Positions 1-4,911 of a stretch of 7,626 nt of DNA are shown one piece after another. Position 1 is the first letter of the stretch, and the number at the start of each line of letters is the position of its first letter. The notes below the pieces were generated by a model. The model searched no databases and was not told the origin of the DNA. It saw only the letters and a program-made list of their open reading frames with translations. The position numbers were made by a program, and so were the translations under genes. Origin of the DNA: Glaesserella parasuis (GTDB lineage Bacteria > Pseudomonadota > Gammaproteobacteria > Enterobacterales > Pasteurellaceae); the NCBI RefSeq assembly GCF_002015085.1, contig NZ_MUXW01000013.1:1-7626 (forward strand), given 5' to 3'.

Positions 1-2
1 CA

Positions 3-101
3 GGTTTATCAAGCCCCGACGCCGTAATGAATTATGTAATTCCGCTTATTGCGATTTTATTAGCGAGTTTAAATGTGAGGGTTGAGTATTTGAGAAAGTA
101 G
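3..101 (+). CDS. C-terminal end of an unidentified, probable membrane protein (5' partial)
   Basis: Only the last 32 codons are in the window, open from the left edge to a TAG at 99-101. The peptide has a hydrophobic stretch (core VIPLIAILLASL) followed by a basic tail ending VEYLRK, which is typical of a last transmembrane helix with a cytoplasmic end. I do not recognise the family. The frame is preferred because the two other forward frames give shorter or non-hydrophobic peptides, and because a strong intrinsic terminator overlaps this stop codon. It lies upstream of the trmD operon but is separated from it by that terminator and about 340 bp, so it is probably a different transcription unit. 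Confidence 0.55.
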   Translation, partial: GLSSPDAVMNYVIPLIAILLASLNVRVEYLRK

Positions 102-128
102 CTTAGTTTTATAACTAAGCTACTTTTT
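95..128 (+). terminator. Intrinsic terminator of the upstream gene, overlapping its stop codon
   Basis: A 14-bp perfect stem, AAAGTAGCTTAGTT (95-108) with AACTAAGCTACTTT (113-126), closes a TTAT loop. It runs into a short T-run at 124-128. The TAG stop at 99-101 lies inside the left arm. Confidence 0.85.
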
Positions 129-320
129 AAATAACGTTTAAGAGAACAAGATAGGATTATTTACGACACTGATTCAAAATATCTAATTCTTTATTATAGG
201 TTGAAAGTGATAAGTTCATATCCATCATTCCTATCACAGAATGAAAATAATTGTCGTGAGAATAGGTTTTTGTTTTGCATTTTCTTCTAGAGTTGTAAAC
301 ATAAAACAAGGGTTTTTCCC
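129..320. other. Intergenic stretch upstream of the rpsP promoter, no gene seen
   Basis: Together with the leader that follows, this makes about 320 bp without a convincing gene. The sequence is very A+T-rich. Short open frames exist on both strands, but they lack ribosome-binding sites and recognisable motifs. The only structure I can name is the short hairpin at 307-323, next to the rpsP promoter. Confidence 0.6.
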
Positions 321-330
321 TTGCCTTTTT
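307..330. terminator. Possible short (bidirectional?) terminator hairpin abutting the rpsP promoter
   Basis: CAAGGG (307-312) pairs with CCCTTG (318-323) around a TTTTT loop. T-rich DNA follows on the plus strand (CCTTTTT, 324-330), and TTTTAT follows on the minus strand. The right arm overlaps the proposed -35 box of rpsP (321-326). The stem is only 6 bp, so a terminator role is tentative. Confidence 0.35.
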
Positions 331-348
331 ACAAAAAATCCGTATAAT
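321..348 (+). promoter_or_regulatory. Probable sigma70 promoter of the rpsP-rimM-trmD-rplS operon
   Basis: A -35-like TTGCCT (321-326; 4 of 6 to TTGACA) and a perfect -10 TATAAT (343-348) are separated by 16 bp. Transcription would start near 354-356, giving a leader of about 90 nt before rpsP. It is the best promoter match in the gap. Confidence 0.75.
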
Positions 349-351
349 CCG

Positions 352-360
352 ACCGCTTGT
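352..360 (-). repeat. Apl-type DNA uptake signal sequence
   Basis: The plus strand reads ACCGCTTGT, so the minus strand carries the exact ACAAGCGGT core used by the A. pleuropneumoniae subclade of Pasteurellaceae for natural transformation. It falls at the expected transcription start of the rpsP operon. Confidence 0.8.
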
Positions 361-385
361 TCTCTCTTTTTTGAACAAGTTTCGC

Positions 386-416
386 ACCCTCACCTCGAAC
401 GAGGGTTTTCTTTTTT
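386..416 (+). terminator. Attenuator-like hairpin in the rpsP leader
   Basis: ACCCTC (386-391) pairs with GAGGGT (401-406), followed by a T-rich run with one C (406-416). This looks like an intrinsic terminator placed between promoter and gene. An alternative smaller stem, CCTC (393-396) with GAGG (401-404) around a GAAC loop, competes for the same right arm. Such a placement suggests conditional termination of the trmD operon, but no regulator is visible. Confidence 0.5.
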
Positions 417-444
417 ACTATCATTAAACTTTTAGAGGACGGTT

Positions 445-693
445 ATGGTAACCATTCGTTTATCTCGTGGCGGAGCTAAAAAACGCCCATTCTATCAAAT
501 CGTTGTCGCTGACAGCCGTAGCCCACGCGACGGTCGTTTCGTCGAGCGTATCGGTTTCTTCAACCCTATCGCAACTGGTAACGCAGAACGTTTACGTTTA
601 GACGTTGCTAAAGTAGATGCTTGGGTTGCTAAAGGTGCATCACTTTCTGATCGTGTTGCAGTATTAGTGAAAGAAGCGCGTCAAGCAGCTTAA
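445..693 (+). CDS. rpsP: 30S ribosomal protein S16
   Basis: S16 is a component of the small ribosomal subunit that stabilises 16S rRNA in the 5' and central domains during assembly. The 82-residue product has the family's usual bacterial length and the hallmark N-terminus: MVTIRLSRGGAKKRPFYQIV, then the basic DSRSPRDGRFVERIGFFNP-type segment around residues 23-41. An AGAGGA Shine-Dalgarno (434-439) lies 5 nt before the ATG. It is the first gene of the rpsP-rimM-trmD-rplS operon, an order shared with E. coli and H. influenzae, with rimM 27 nt downstream. It is expected to be transcribed from the TATAAT promoter at 343-348 through the attenuator-like hairpin. Nothing is abnormal in the protein. 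Confidence 0.98.
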   Translation: MVTIRLSRGGAKKRPFYQIVVADSRSPRDGRFVERIGFFNPIATGNAERLRLDVAKVDAWVAKGASLSDRVAVLVKEARQAA

Positions 694-720
694 TTCCACA
701 AATTAAATAAGTAGGTGAAT

Positions 721-1248
721 ATGAGCGAGCAAAAAATTGAAGTTGTCGGAAAATTAGGTTCAACCTATGGTATCCGTGGCTGGCTACGCCTTTATTCATC
801 GACAGAATATCCTGAAAGCATTTTCGATTATCAGCCGTGGTTCTTAAAAATTAAAGGACAGTGGCAACAAGTTGAACTCGAAAGTTGGCGTTATCACAAC
901 AATGATTTGATTGTGAAATTAAAAGGCACAGAAGACCGTGAAACAGCACAGCTATTAACCAATGCCGAGATCGGTGTGGATTTAGCCGTGTTTCCAGAAT
1001 TGGAAGAAGGGGATTATTATTGGCACGATTTGATCGGTTGCCAAGTGGTAAACCTTGAAGGTTATGCAATGGGAACTGTGACCGAAATGATGGAAACAGG
1101 TTCAAATGATGTGTTGGTGGTAAAAGCTGGCAGTAAAGATGCTTTCGGTAAGCAAGAACGTTTAATCCCGTTCTTATATGAACAAGTAGTTAAAAGAGTA
1201 GATCTCGCCACTAAAACAATTACAGTGGATTGGGACGCTGGTTTCTAA
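721..1248 (+). CDS. rimM: Ribosome maturation factor RimM (16S rRNA processing)
   Basis: RimM binds S19 in the 30S head and helps late maturation of the 16S rRNA 3' domain. The 175-residue protein has the N-terminal RimM beta-barrel, starting with GKLGSTYGIRGW (residues 10-21), and a C-terminal PRC-barrel from about residue 96. The PRC-barrel carries the conserved YYWHDLIG segment (99-106; the paired tyrosines are functionally important in E. coli) and ETGSNDVL (125-132). I chose the ATG at 721. An in-frame GTG at 715 lies inside the Shine-Dalgarno, because TAAGTAGGTGA (708-718) matches the 16S anti-SD complement with one mismatch. Starting at 721 also gives the usual family length. It lies between rpsP and trmD in a single transcription unit. 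Confidence 0.96.
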   Translation: MSEQKIEVVGKLGSTYGIRGWLRLYSSTEYPESIFDYQPWFLKIKGQWQQVELESWRYHNNDLIVKLKGTEDRETAQLLTNAEIGVDLAVFPELEEGDYYWHDLIGCQVVNLEGYAMGTVTEMMETGSNDVLVVKAGSKDAFGKQERLIPFLYEQVVKRVDLATKTITVDWDAGF

Positions 1249-1296
1249 CCTCAGGTATGCAGTGAGCTTTAGCAGTCGCATTTCGTAGGTCAAAAT

Positions 1297-2064
1297 ATGT
1301 GGATTGGTATTATTTCCCTTTTCCCCGAAATGTTTAAAGCAATTACTGATTTTGGGGTAACAGGTAGAGCAGTAAAACAAAATCTCTTACAAGTGCAATG
1401 TTGGAATCCCCGAGATTTCACACACGACAAACATAAAACGGTGGACGACCGCCCTTATGGTGGTGGGCCGGGTATGTTGATGATGGTGCAACCGCTTCGT
1501 GATGCAATTCGTGAAGCAAAAGCAACCGCTTGTAAAGAAGACGGTGTAGAATCTAAAGTGATTTATCTCTCACCGCAAGGACGTAAACTCGATCAAGCTG
1601 GTGTACAAACGCTGGCAACAAATCAAAAATTGATTTTGGTTTGTGGGCGTTATGAAGGCATTGATGAGCGATTGATCCAAACTGAAATAGATGAAGAATG
1701 GTCAATCGGTGATTACGTTCTCACGGGGGGGGAACTTCCTGCAATGACGTTAATTGACGCTGTTGCACGATTTATCCCTGGGGTATTAGGCAAACAGGCT
1801 TCAGCGTTGGAAGACTCTTTCGCAGAAGGTTTATTGGACTGCCCGCATTATACCCGCCCTGAAGTATTAGATGGTTTACCTGTACCGCAAGTGCTGATGT
1901 CGGGTCACCACGAGCAAATTCGCAAATGGCGATTAGAACAGTCGCTAGAACGAACGTGGTTAAGACGCCCTGAGCTATTGGATAGCCTAGCTCTGACTGA
2001 CGAACAACGCGTGTTGTTGAATAACATAAAGAAACGACACAAATCAGTTAATTCTAGGACATAG
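1297..2064 (+). CDS. trmD: tRNA (guanine-N1)-methyltransferase, m1G37
   Basis: TrmD methylates G37 of tRNAs with a 36-G (Leu, Pro, Arg) using S-adenosylmethionine, preventing +1 frameshifting. It is a SPOUT-class homodimer and essential. The 255-residue protein shows the N-terminal MWIGIISLFPEMF, the DDRPYGGGPGM loop (50-60), and the trefoil-knot SAM site with GRYEGIDER (117-125) and SIGDYVLTGGELPAM (136-150). The catalytic aspartate in EDSF (D173, aligned to D169 of H. influenzae) and R158 are present, followed by the tRNA-binding C-terminal domain with HYTRP (184-188). Compared with the H. influenzae protein as I recall it, about four residues are added near residues 76-86, overlapping a DNA uptake signal. 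An AGG at 1287-1289 is 7 nt before the ATG. A G8 tract (1725-1732) encodes the knot glycines. rplS follows after 13 nt. Confidence 0.97.
   Translation: MWIGIISLFPEMFKAITDFGVTGRAVKQNLLQVQCWNPRDFTHDKHKTVDDRPYGGGPGMLMMVQPLRDAIREAKATACKEDGVESKVIYLSPQGRKLDQAGVQTLATNQKLILVCGRYEGIDERLIQTEIDEEWSIGDYVLTGGELPAMTLIDAVARFIPGVLGKQASALEDSFAEGLLDCPHYTRPEVLDGLPVPQVLMSGHHEQIRKWRLEQSLERTWLRRPELLDSLALTDEQRVLLNNIKKRHKSVNSRT
1525..1533 (-). repeat. Apl-type DNA uptake signal sequence inside trmD
   Basis: Exact ACCGCTTGT on the plus strand (ACAAGCGGT on minus), read in the trmD frame as part of Ala-Thr-Ala-Cys. It sits in a variable, slightly expanded surface loop of TrmD, where such sites can be tolerated. Confidence 0.8.
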
Positions 2065-2077
2065 AAGGTTTATTAAA

Positions 2078-2428
2078 ATGAGTAACATCATCAAACAAAT
2101 CGAACAAGAACAGTTAAAACAAAACGTACCTAGCTTCCGTCCAGGTGACACATTAGAAGTTAAGGTATGGGTAGTAGAAGGTAGTAAAAAACGTTTGCAA
2201 GCGTTCGAAGGCGTGGTTATTGCAATTCGTAACCGTGGCTTGCATTCAGCATTCACCTTACGCAAAGTTTCAAATGGCGTGGGCGTTGAGCGTGTATTCC
2301 AAACTCACTCACCTGTAATTGACAGCATTGCTGTTAAACGTAAAGGTGCGGTACGTAAAGCTAAACTTTACTACTTACGTGAGCGTTCAGGTAAATCTGC
2401 ACGTATCAAAGAGCGTCTTGGCGAATAA
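2078..2428 (+). CDS. rplS: 50S ribosomal protein L19
   Basis: L19 sits at the 30S-50S interface of the large subunit and contributes to intersubunit bridges. The 116-residue product matches the family length and motifs: MSNIIKQIEQEQLK start, FRPGDTLEVKVWVVEG (20-35), KRLQAFEGVVIAIRNRGL (38-55), FTLRKVSNGVGVERVFQTHSP (59-79) and the basic KLYYLRERSGK end. The Shine-Dalgarno AGAAGG (2063-2068) overlaps the trmD stop codon and lies 9 nt before ATG, so translation may be coupled to trmD. It is the last gene of the operon, followed 27 nt later by a strong intrinsic terminator. In E. coli the ribosomal genes of this operon are made in far larger amounts than RimM and TrmD through translational differences. 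I cannot judge that from sequence here. Confidence 0.98.
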   Translation: MSNIIKQIEQEQLKQNVPSFRPGDTLEVKVWVVEGSKKRLQAFEGVVIAIRNRGLHSAFTLRKVSNGVGVERVFQTHSPVIDSIAVKRKGAVRKAKLYYLRERSGKSARIKERLGE

Positions 2429-2455
2429 TTTTCGCTTATGCGTTAATGCAAAAAG

Positions 2456-2489
2456 AAAGCCTTGGGGAAACCCAAGGCTTTTGTTTTTT
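2456..2489 (+). terminator. Intrinsic terminator of the rpsP-rimM-trmD-rplS operon
   Basis: An 11-bp perfect stem, AAAGCCTTGGG (2456-2466) with CCCAAGGCTTT (2471-2481), is capped by a GAAA tetraloop and followed by a T-rich run (TTTTGTTTTTT). It lies 27 nt after the rplS stop. Confidence 0.95.
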
Positions 2490-2499
2490 CATGACTTCC

Positions 2500-2528
2500 T
2501 TGTTGTTTTACATCTAAAACAGCATAAT
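2500..2528 (+). promoter_or_regulatory. Candidate promoter for the shikimate-dehydrogenase-like gene
   Basis: A weak TTGTTG (2500-2505) and a good CATAAT (2523-2528, 5 of 6 to TATAAT) are spaced by 17 bp. They lie just after the rplS terminator and about 30 bp before the gene. Some promoter is expected here because the terminator separates the gene from the operon. Confidence 0.4.
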
Positions 2529-2558
2529 GGTACTTATTCTATTCAATAAGGCAAATTT

Positions 2559-3374
2559 ATGATCAATAAAGATACTCAACTTTGTATGTCGATATCGGGC
2601 AGACCAGGCAATACTGGCACTTATTTCCATAACTATCTTTATCAAAAACTCGGTTTAAACTTTGTTTATAAAGCATTTACCACCAAAGATATTGAACACG
2701 CAGTCAAAGGCGTGAGAGCCTTAGGTATTCGGGGGTGTGCGGTTTCTATGCCGTTTAAGGAAGCCTGTATGCCGTTTTTAGATGAAATTGATGCATCTGC
2801 AAAAGCGATTGAATCGGTCAATACGATTGTCAATACCAATGGCTATTTGAAAGCCTATAACACCGACTATATTGCGATTGAGAAATTAATTGCAAAATAT
2901 CAGCTCGATCCAACCGCTTGTGTGATTGTGCAAGGCAGTGGCGGTATGGCAAAAGCCGTTGTTGCAGCATTTAAACATTCAGGTTTTACGAATTTGAAAG
3001 TCTATGCTCGTAATCAAGACACAGGAAAATATCTCGCAGAACTTTACGGCTATCAATATATCAATAGTCTTGAAAATCAACAGGCGGACATTTTAGTCAA
3101 TGTCACTCCGATTGGTATGAAGGGCGGAAAAGAAGAGTTTGACTTAGCCTTCCCCGAAATGATGATTCAACAGGCTCAAACGGCTTTTGATGTGGTGGCA
3201 ATGCCAGCCGAAACACCTTTGATTCAGTATGCGAAAGCTCAAGGCAAACAGGTGATTTCTGGTGCAGAAGTGATGACATTACAAGCAGTTGAGCAATTTG
3301 TGCTTTATACGGGGATTCGTCCAAGTGATGCGTTAATCGCAGAAGCGGCGGCTTTTTCTAGATCGAATCAATAA
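2559..3374 (+). CDS. Shikimate 5-dehydrogenase-like protein (SDH-L / HI0607 type)
   Basis: A 271-residue NAD(P)-dependent oxidoreductase of the AroE superfamily. It closely resembles H. influenzae HI0607, the prototype of the shikimate dehydrogenase-like (SDH-L) group, known for much lower shikimate activity than AroE. Visible motifs are MSISGRP (10-16; the two serines correspond to the shikimate-carboxylate site), SMPFKE with the catalytic-type lysine K67, SVNTI (86-90), NTD with D103 (the partner aspartate), a nucleotide loop GSGGMAKA (126-133) where AroE has GAGGAS/A, and NVTPIGMKGG (181-190). LQAVEQF near the C-terminus carries the substrate-contacting glutamine (Q242). TAAGG (2547-2551) precedes ATG by 7 nt. 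It has its own transcription unit and no aro neighbours, so housekeeping AroE is presumably elsewhere. The physiological substrate is not evident from the sequence. Confidence 0.9.
   Translation: MINKDTQLCMSISGRPGNTGTYFHNYLYQKLGLNFVYKAFTTKDIEHAVKGVRALGIRGCAVSMPFKEACMPFLDEIDASAKAIESVNTIVNTNGYLKAYNTDYIAIEKLIAKYQLDPTACVIVQGSGGMAKAVVAAFKHSGFTNLKVYARNQDTGKYLAELYGYQYINSLENQQADILVNVTPIGMKGGKEEFDLAFPEMMIQQAQTAFDVVAMPAETPLIQYAKAQGKQVISGAEVMTLQAVEQFVLYTGIRPSDALIAEAAAFSRSNQ
2913..2921 (-). repeat. Apl-type DNA uptake signal sequence inside the SDH-L gene
   Basis: Exact ACCGCTTGT on the plus strand (ACAAGCGGT on minus), encoding Thr-Ala-Cys (residues 119-121) in the linker just before the nucleotide-binding domain. 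Confidence 0.8.
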
Positions 3375-3375
3375 A

Positions 3376-3669
3376 GGCATAATAGACAAAATTGAACGCT
3401 ATCCTGTAATAAACATCTTTTTATGTTTTGATAACTCAATGGCAAACCATTTTTTTAGAAAGTAAATCCATCAGGACTAAAATACCAAGTTCACGATCAA
3501 AGAAGGTCGTATCCACAATAATATTTAAATAACGTGATAGTAGTGGATTTAATGCTATTTTAGGGGCTTTCGAGATACTTTGAATAGTCCTGATAATTCA
3601 AAAAAGTGGCTCAAAGCCTTATATTACAATATCTTAATCTACCCTTTATAATACTTTGTCTACTATACA
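3376..3669. mobile_element. Decayed insertion-sequence remnant with imperfect terminal inverted repeats
   Basis: The left end reads GGCATAATAGACAAAAT (3376-3392). The right end, on the minus strand, reads TGTATAGTAGACAAAGT (3669-3653), matching at 13 of 17 positions in inverted orientation. The 294-bp interval contains a broken transposase-like reading frame on the minus strand and fills the whole space between two convergent genes: it starts 2 nt after the SDH-L stop and ends over the tsaD stop. A third copy of the end motif, GGCATAGTAGACAAAAT, occurs at 7504-7520 (16 of 17 to the left end). I see no clear target-site duplication. The IS family is not certain. Confidence 0.6.
3436..3597 (-). 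pseudogene. Fragment of a DDE-type transposase
   Basis: A minus-strand frame, open from 3597 to a TGA at 3436-3438, encodes a segment containing NPLLSRYLNIIVDTTFFDR and ELGILVLMD. This resembles the start of a DDE transposase catalytic core: a buried beta-strand ending in the first catalytic Asp (IIVDTT), then a second strand (ILVLMD). There is no start codon with a ribosome-binding site, the rest of the catalytic domain is missing, and the frame is closed upstream by TGA (3598-3600). The adjacent frame (peptide KALSHFFELSGLFKVSRKP) reads on across that point, suggesting a frameshift. It lies inside the inverted repeats at 3376 and 3669. The family assignment is from memory of similar Pasteurellaceae/Moraxellaceae transposases and is unverified. 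Confidence 0.55.
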
Positions 3670-4697
3670 TCGATGGGACAAAGTTCAACCATCGGCCAAC
3701 GTGGTTTGACACTCACGGATAAATCCGTCTGTTCGCCATTTTTTAAACGCAAGAAACCTGCATAGGCAATCATTGCACCATTATCGGTACAAAATTGTGG
3801 GCGAGGGTAAAAGACTTCACCGCCGATCTGCTTCATTAATTCGGATAAATCGTGACGAAGTTGTTTATTTGCACTCACACCGCCTGCGATCACTAAACGT
3901 TTATAGCCCGTTTGTTGCAACGCTCTACGGCATTTGATAATCAATGTTTCAATCACTGCTTGTTGGAACGCATAGGCAATATCGCAACGGGTCTGTTGAT
4001 CTAATTCGCCTTTCTCATTCAAATTCGCATTAATCGTATTTGCCGCAAAGGTTTTCAAGCCCGAAAAGCTGAAATCTAAGCCTGGGCGGTCCGTCATTGG
4101 ACGTGGAAAGGTAAAACGATTTGGCGTGCCAGTTTCAGCAAGTTTAGCTAACGCTGTCCCCCCTGGGTAATCTAAACCGAGCAATTTTGCAGTTTTATCA
4201 AAGGCTTCCCCCGCAGCATCATCAATAGATTCCCCCAACAATTCATATTCACCCACATTTTTTACATCGACTAGCTGAGTGTGTCCCCCCGAAACAAGTA
4301 AGGCGACAAAAGGAAACTCAGGGGCGTTTTCTTCTAACATTGGTGCGAGCAAATGCCCTTCCATATGGTGAACCCCTAAAGCTGGAACGTTCCACGCATA
4401 AGCTAAAGATCGTGCAATGGTTGAGCCGACCAATAACGCCCCAACAAGTCCTGGGCCTGCCGTATAAGCAACGCCATCAATATCCGAAGCGGTGAGATTA
4501 GCTTCTTTTAATGCTTCTTGAATAAGTGGCAATGTTTTACGGATATGATCACGAGAAGCTAGCTCTGGCACAACGCCACCGTAGTCAGCGTGCATTTCGA
4601 TTTGGCTATAAAGTTGGTTTGCGACTAATCCCTTGGCTTCATCATAAATTGCCACGCCAGTTTCATCACAAGAAGTTTCAATACCGAGAATTTTCAT
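3663..4697 (-). CDS. tsaD: tRNA N6-adenosine threonylcarbamoyltransferase TsaD
   Basis: TsaD (formerly Gcp/YgjD) transfers the threonylcarbamoyl group from TC-AMP to A37 of ANN-decoding tRNAs, working with TsaB, TsaE and TsaC. It is essential in most bacteria. The 344-residue ASKHA-fold protein has the N-terminal MKILGIETSCDETG, the metal-binding HMEGH (H111, H115), LVSGGHTQL (134-142), ESIDDAAGEAFDK (156-168), DFSFSGLKT (208-216), AGGVSANKQLR (271-281) and the CTDNGAMIA motif (303-311) with the third metal ligand D305. The C-terminus ends CPIDV, slightly longer than and different from the short ending I recall for H. influenzae. The last codon and stop lie inside the inverted repeat of the adjacent IS remnant. 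No clear Shine-Dalgarno precedes the ATG. It is divergent from infC and convergent with the SDH-L gene. H. influenzae, as I recall, has tsaD beside rpsU instead. Confidence 0.97.
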   Translation of the reverse strand: MKILGIETSCDETGVAIYDEAKGLVANQLYSQIEMHADYGGVVPELASRDHIRKTLPLIQEALKEANLTASDIDGVAYTAGPGLVGALLVGSTIARSLAYAWNVPALGVHHMEGHLLAPMLEENAPEFPFVALLVSGGHTQLVDVKNVGEYELLGESIDDAAGEAFDKTAKLLGLDYPGGTALAKLAETGTPNRFTFPRPMTDRPGLDFSFSGLKTFAANTINANLNEKGELDQQTRCDIAYAFQQAVIETLIIKCRRALQQTGYKRLVIAGGVSANKQLRHDLSELMKQIGGEVFYPRPQFCTDNGAMIAYAGFLRLKNGEQTDLSVSVKPRWPMVELCPIDV

Positions 4698-4732
4698 TAT
4701 TGTTATTGGTTTAAGTAATTAAGATAGTGCTT

Positions 4733-4738
4733 ATTATA
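4733..4738 (-). promoter_or_regulatory. Candidate -10 box for tsaD
   Basis: TATAAT on the minus strand lies about 36 bp upstream of the tsaD ATG. The matching -35 position (CAGCAA at 17 bp) is poor. The same ATTATAAT octamer also gives TATAAT on the plus strand, so the direction is not settled. Confidence 0.35.
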
Positions 4739-4787
4739 ATGGAATATCAACAATTTTGCTGAGAATGTAATGAAATGATTTTGTCTG

Positions 4788-4816
4788 TTGCATAATCAGA
4801 CGAATTTCTGTAGAAT
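4788..4816 (+). promoter_or_regulatory. Probable promoter of infC-rpmI-rplT
   Basis: TTGCAT (4788-4793) and TAGAAT (4811-4816, 5 of 6 to TATAAT) have an ideal 17-bp spacer. Transcription would start near 4823, giving a leader of about 90 nt before the AUU start of infC. An independent promoter is needed because the gene upstream, tsaD, points the other way and thrS is not present. Confidence 0.6.
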
Positions 4817-4828
4817 CTCGCCCGTTTT

Positions 4829-4880
4829 GCTCTCTTTAGAGCCTATAAAAAGAAATCATATCTTCTGCAAGCGGTATGAT
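4829..4880 (+). other. Two hairpins in the infC leader
   Basis: The first hairpin is GCTCT (4829-4833) with AGAGC (4838-4842) around CTTT. The second is ATCATATC (4855-4862) with GGTATGAT (4873-4880), including one U-G pair. The second ends 17 nt before the infC Shine-Dalgarno. Any regulatory role is inferred from position only. Confidence 0.4.
4867..4875 (+). repeat. One-mismatch Apl-type uptake signal in the infC leader
   Basis: GCAAGCGGT differs from the ACAAGCGGT core only at its first base. It overlaps the right arm of the second leader hairpin. It may be a degenerate uptake signal or chance. Confidence 0.4.
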
Positions 4881-4911
4881 CGTAGCTTAAACTTACTAGA
4901 GGAATAGTACT

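Noticed and set aside
157..393. 78-codon open frame on the minus strand before rpsP
   Set aside because: It runs through the rpsP promoter and leader hairpin, has no ribosome-binding site and shows no motif I recognise. Its C-terminal half looks slightly protein-like, so a decayed gene tail cannot be fully excluded.
241..435. 64-codon open frame on the plus strand overlapping the rpsP promoter and leader
   Set aside because: It covers the promoter and the attenuator-like hairpin, lacks a Shine-Dalgarno, and its composition reflects T-rich non-coding DNA.
715..720. GTG at 715 as the rimM start
   Set aside because: The GTG lies inside the Shine-Dalgarno. The ATG at 721 gives the normal protein length.
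1491..1499. ACCGCTTCG in trmD and ACCGCTTTG in potD as uptake signals
   Set aside because: Each has two mismatches to the 9-mer core, so they are not distinguishable from chance.
2319..2549. 76-codon frame overlapping the end of rplS and its terminator
   Set aside because: It is out of frame with rplS and reads through the terminator hairpin, so it is a shadow of rplS.
3464..3594. Inverted pairs inside the IS remnant (ATCAGGACTA 3470-3479 with TAGTCCTGAT 3585-3594; CTAAAATA 3477-3484 with TATTTTAG 3556-3563)
   Set aside because: These are real matches, but they lie within the transposase fragment and overlap each other, so I do not treat them as a separate functional RNA. They may be worth folding if the element proves to be a MITE.
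3600..3618. Possible terminator for tsaD on the minus strand (GGCT/AGCC stem followed by six Ts)
   Set aside because: The stem has only 4 bp and a 3-nt loop, too weak to call.
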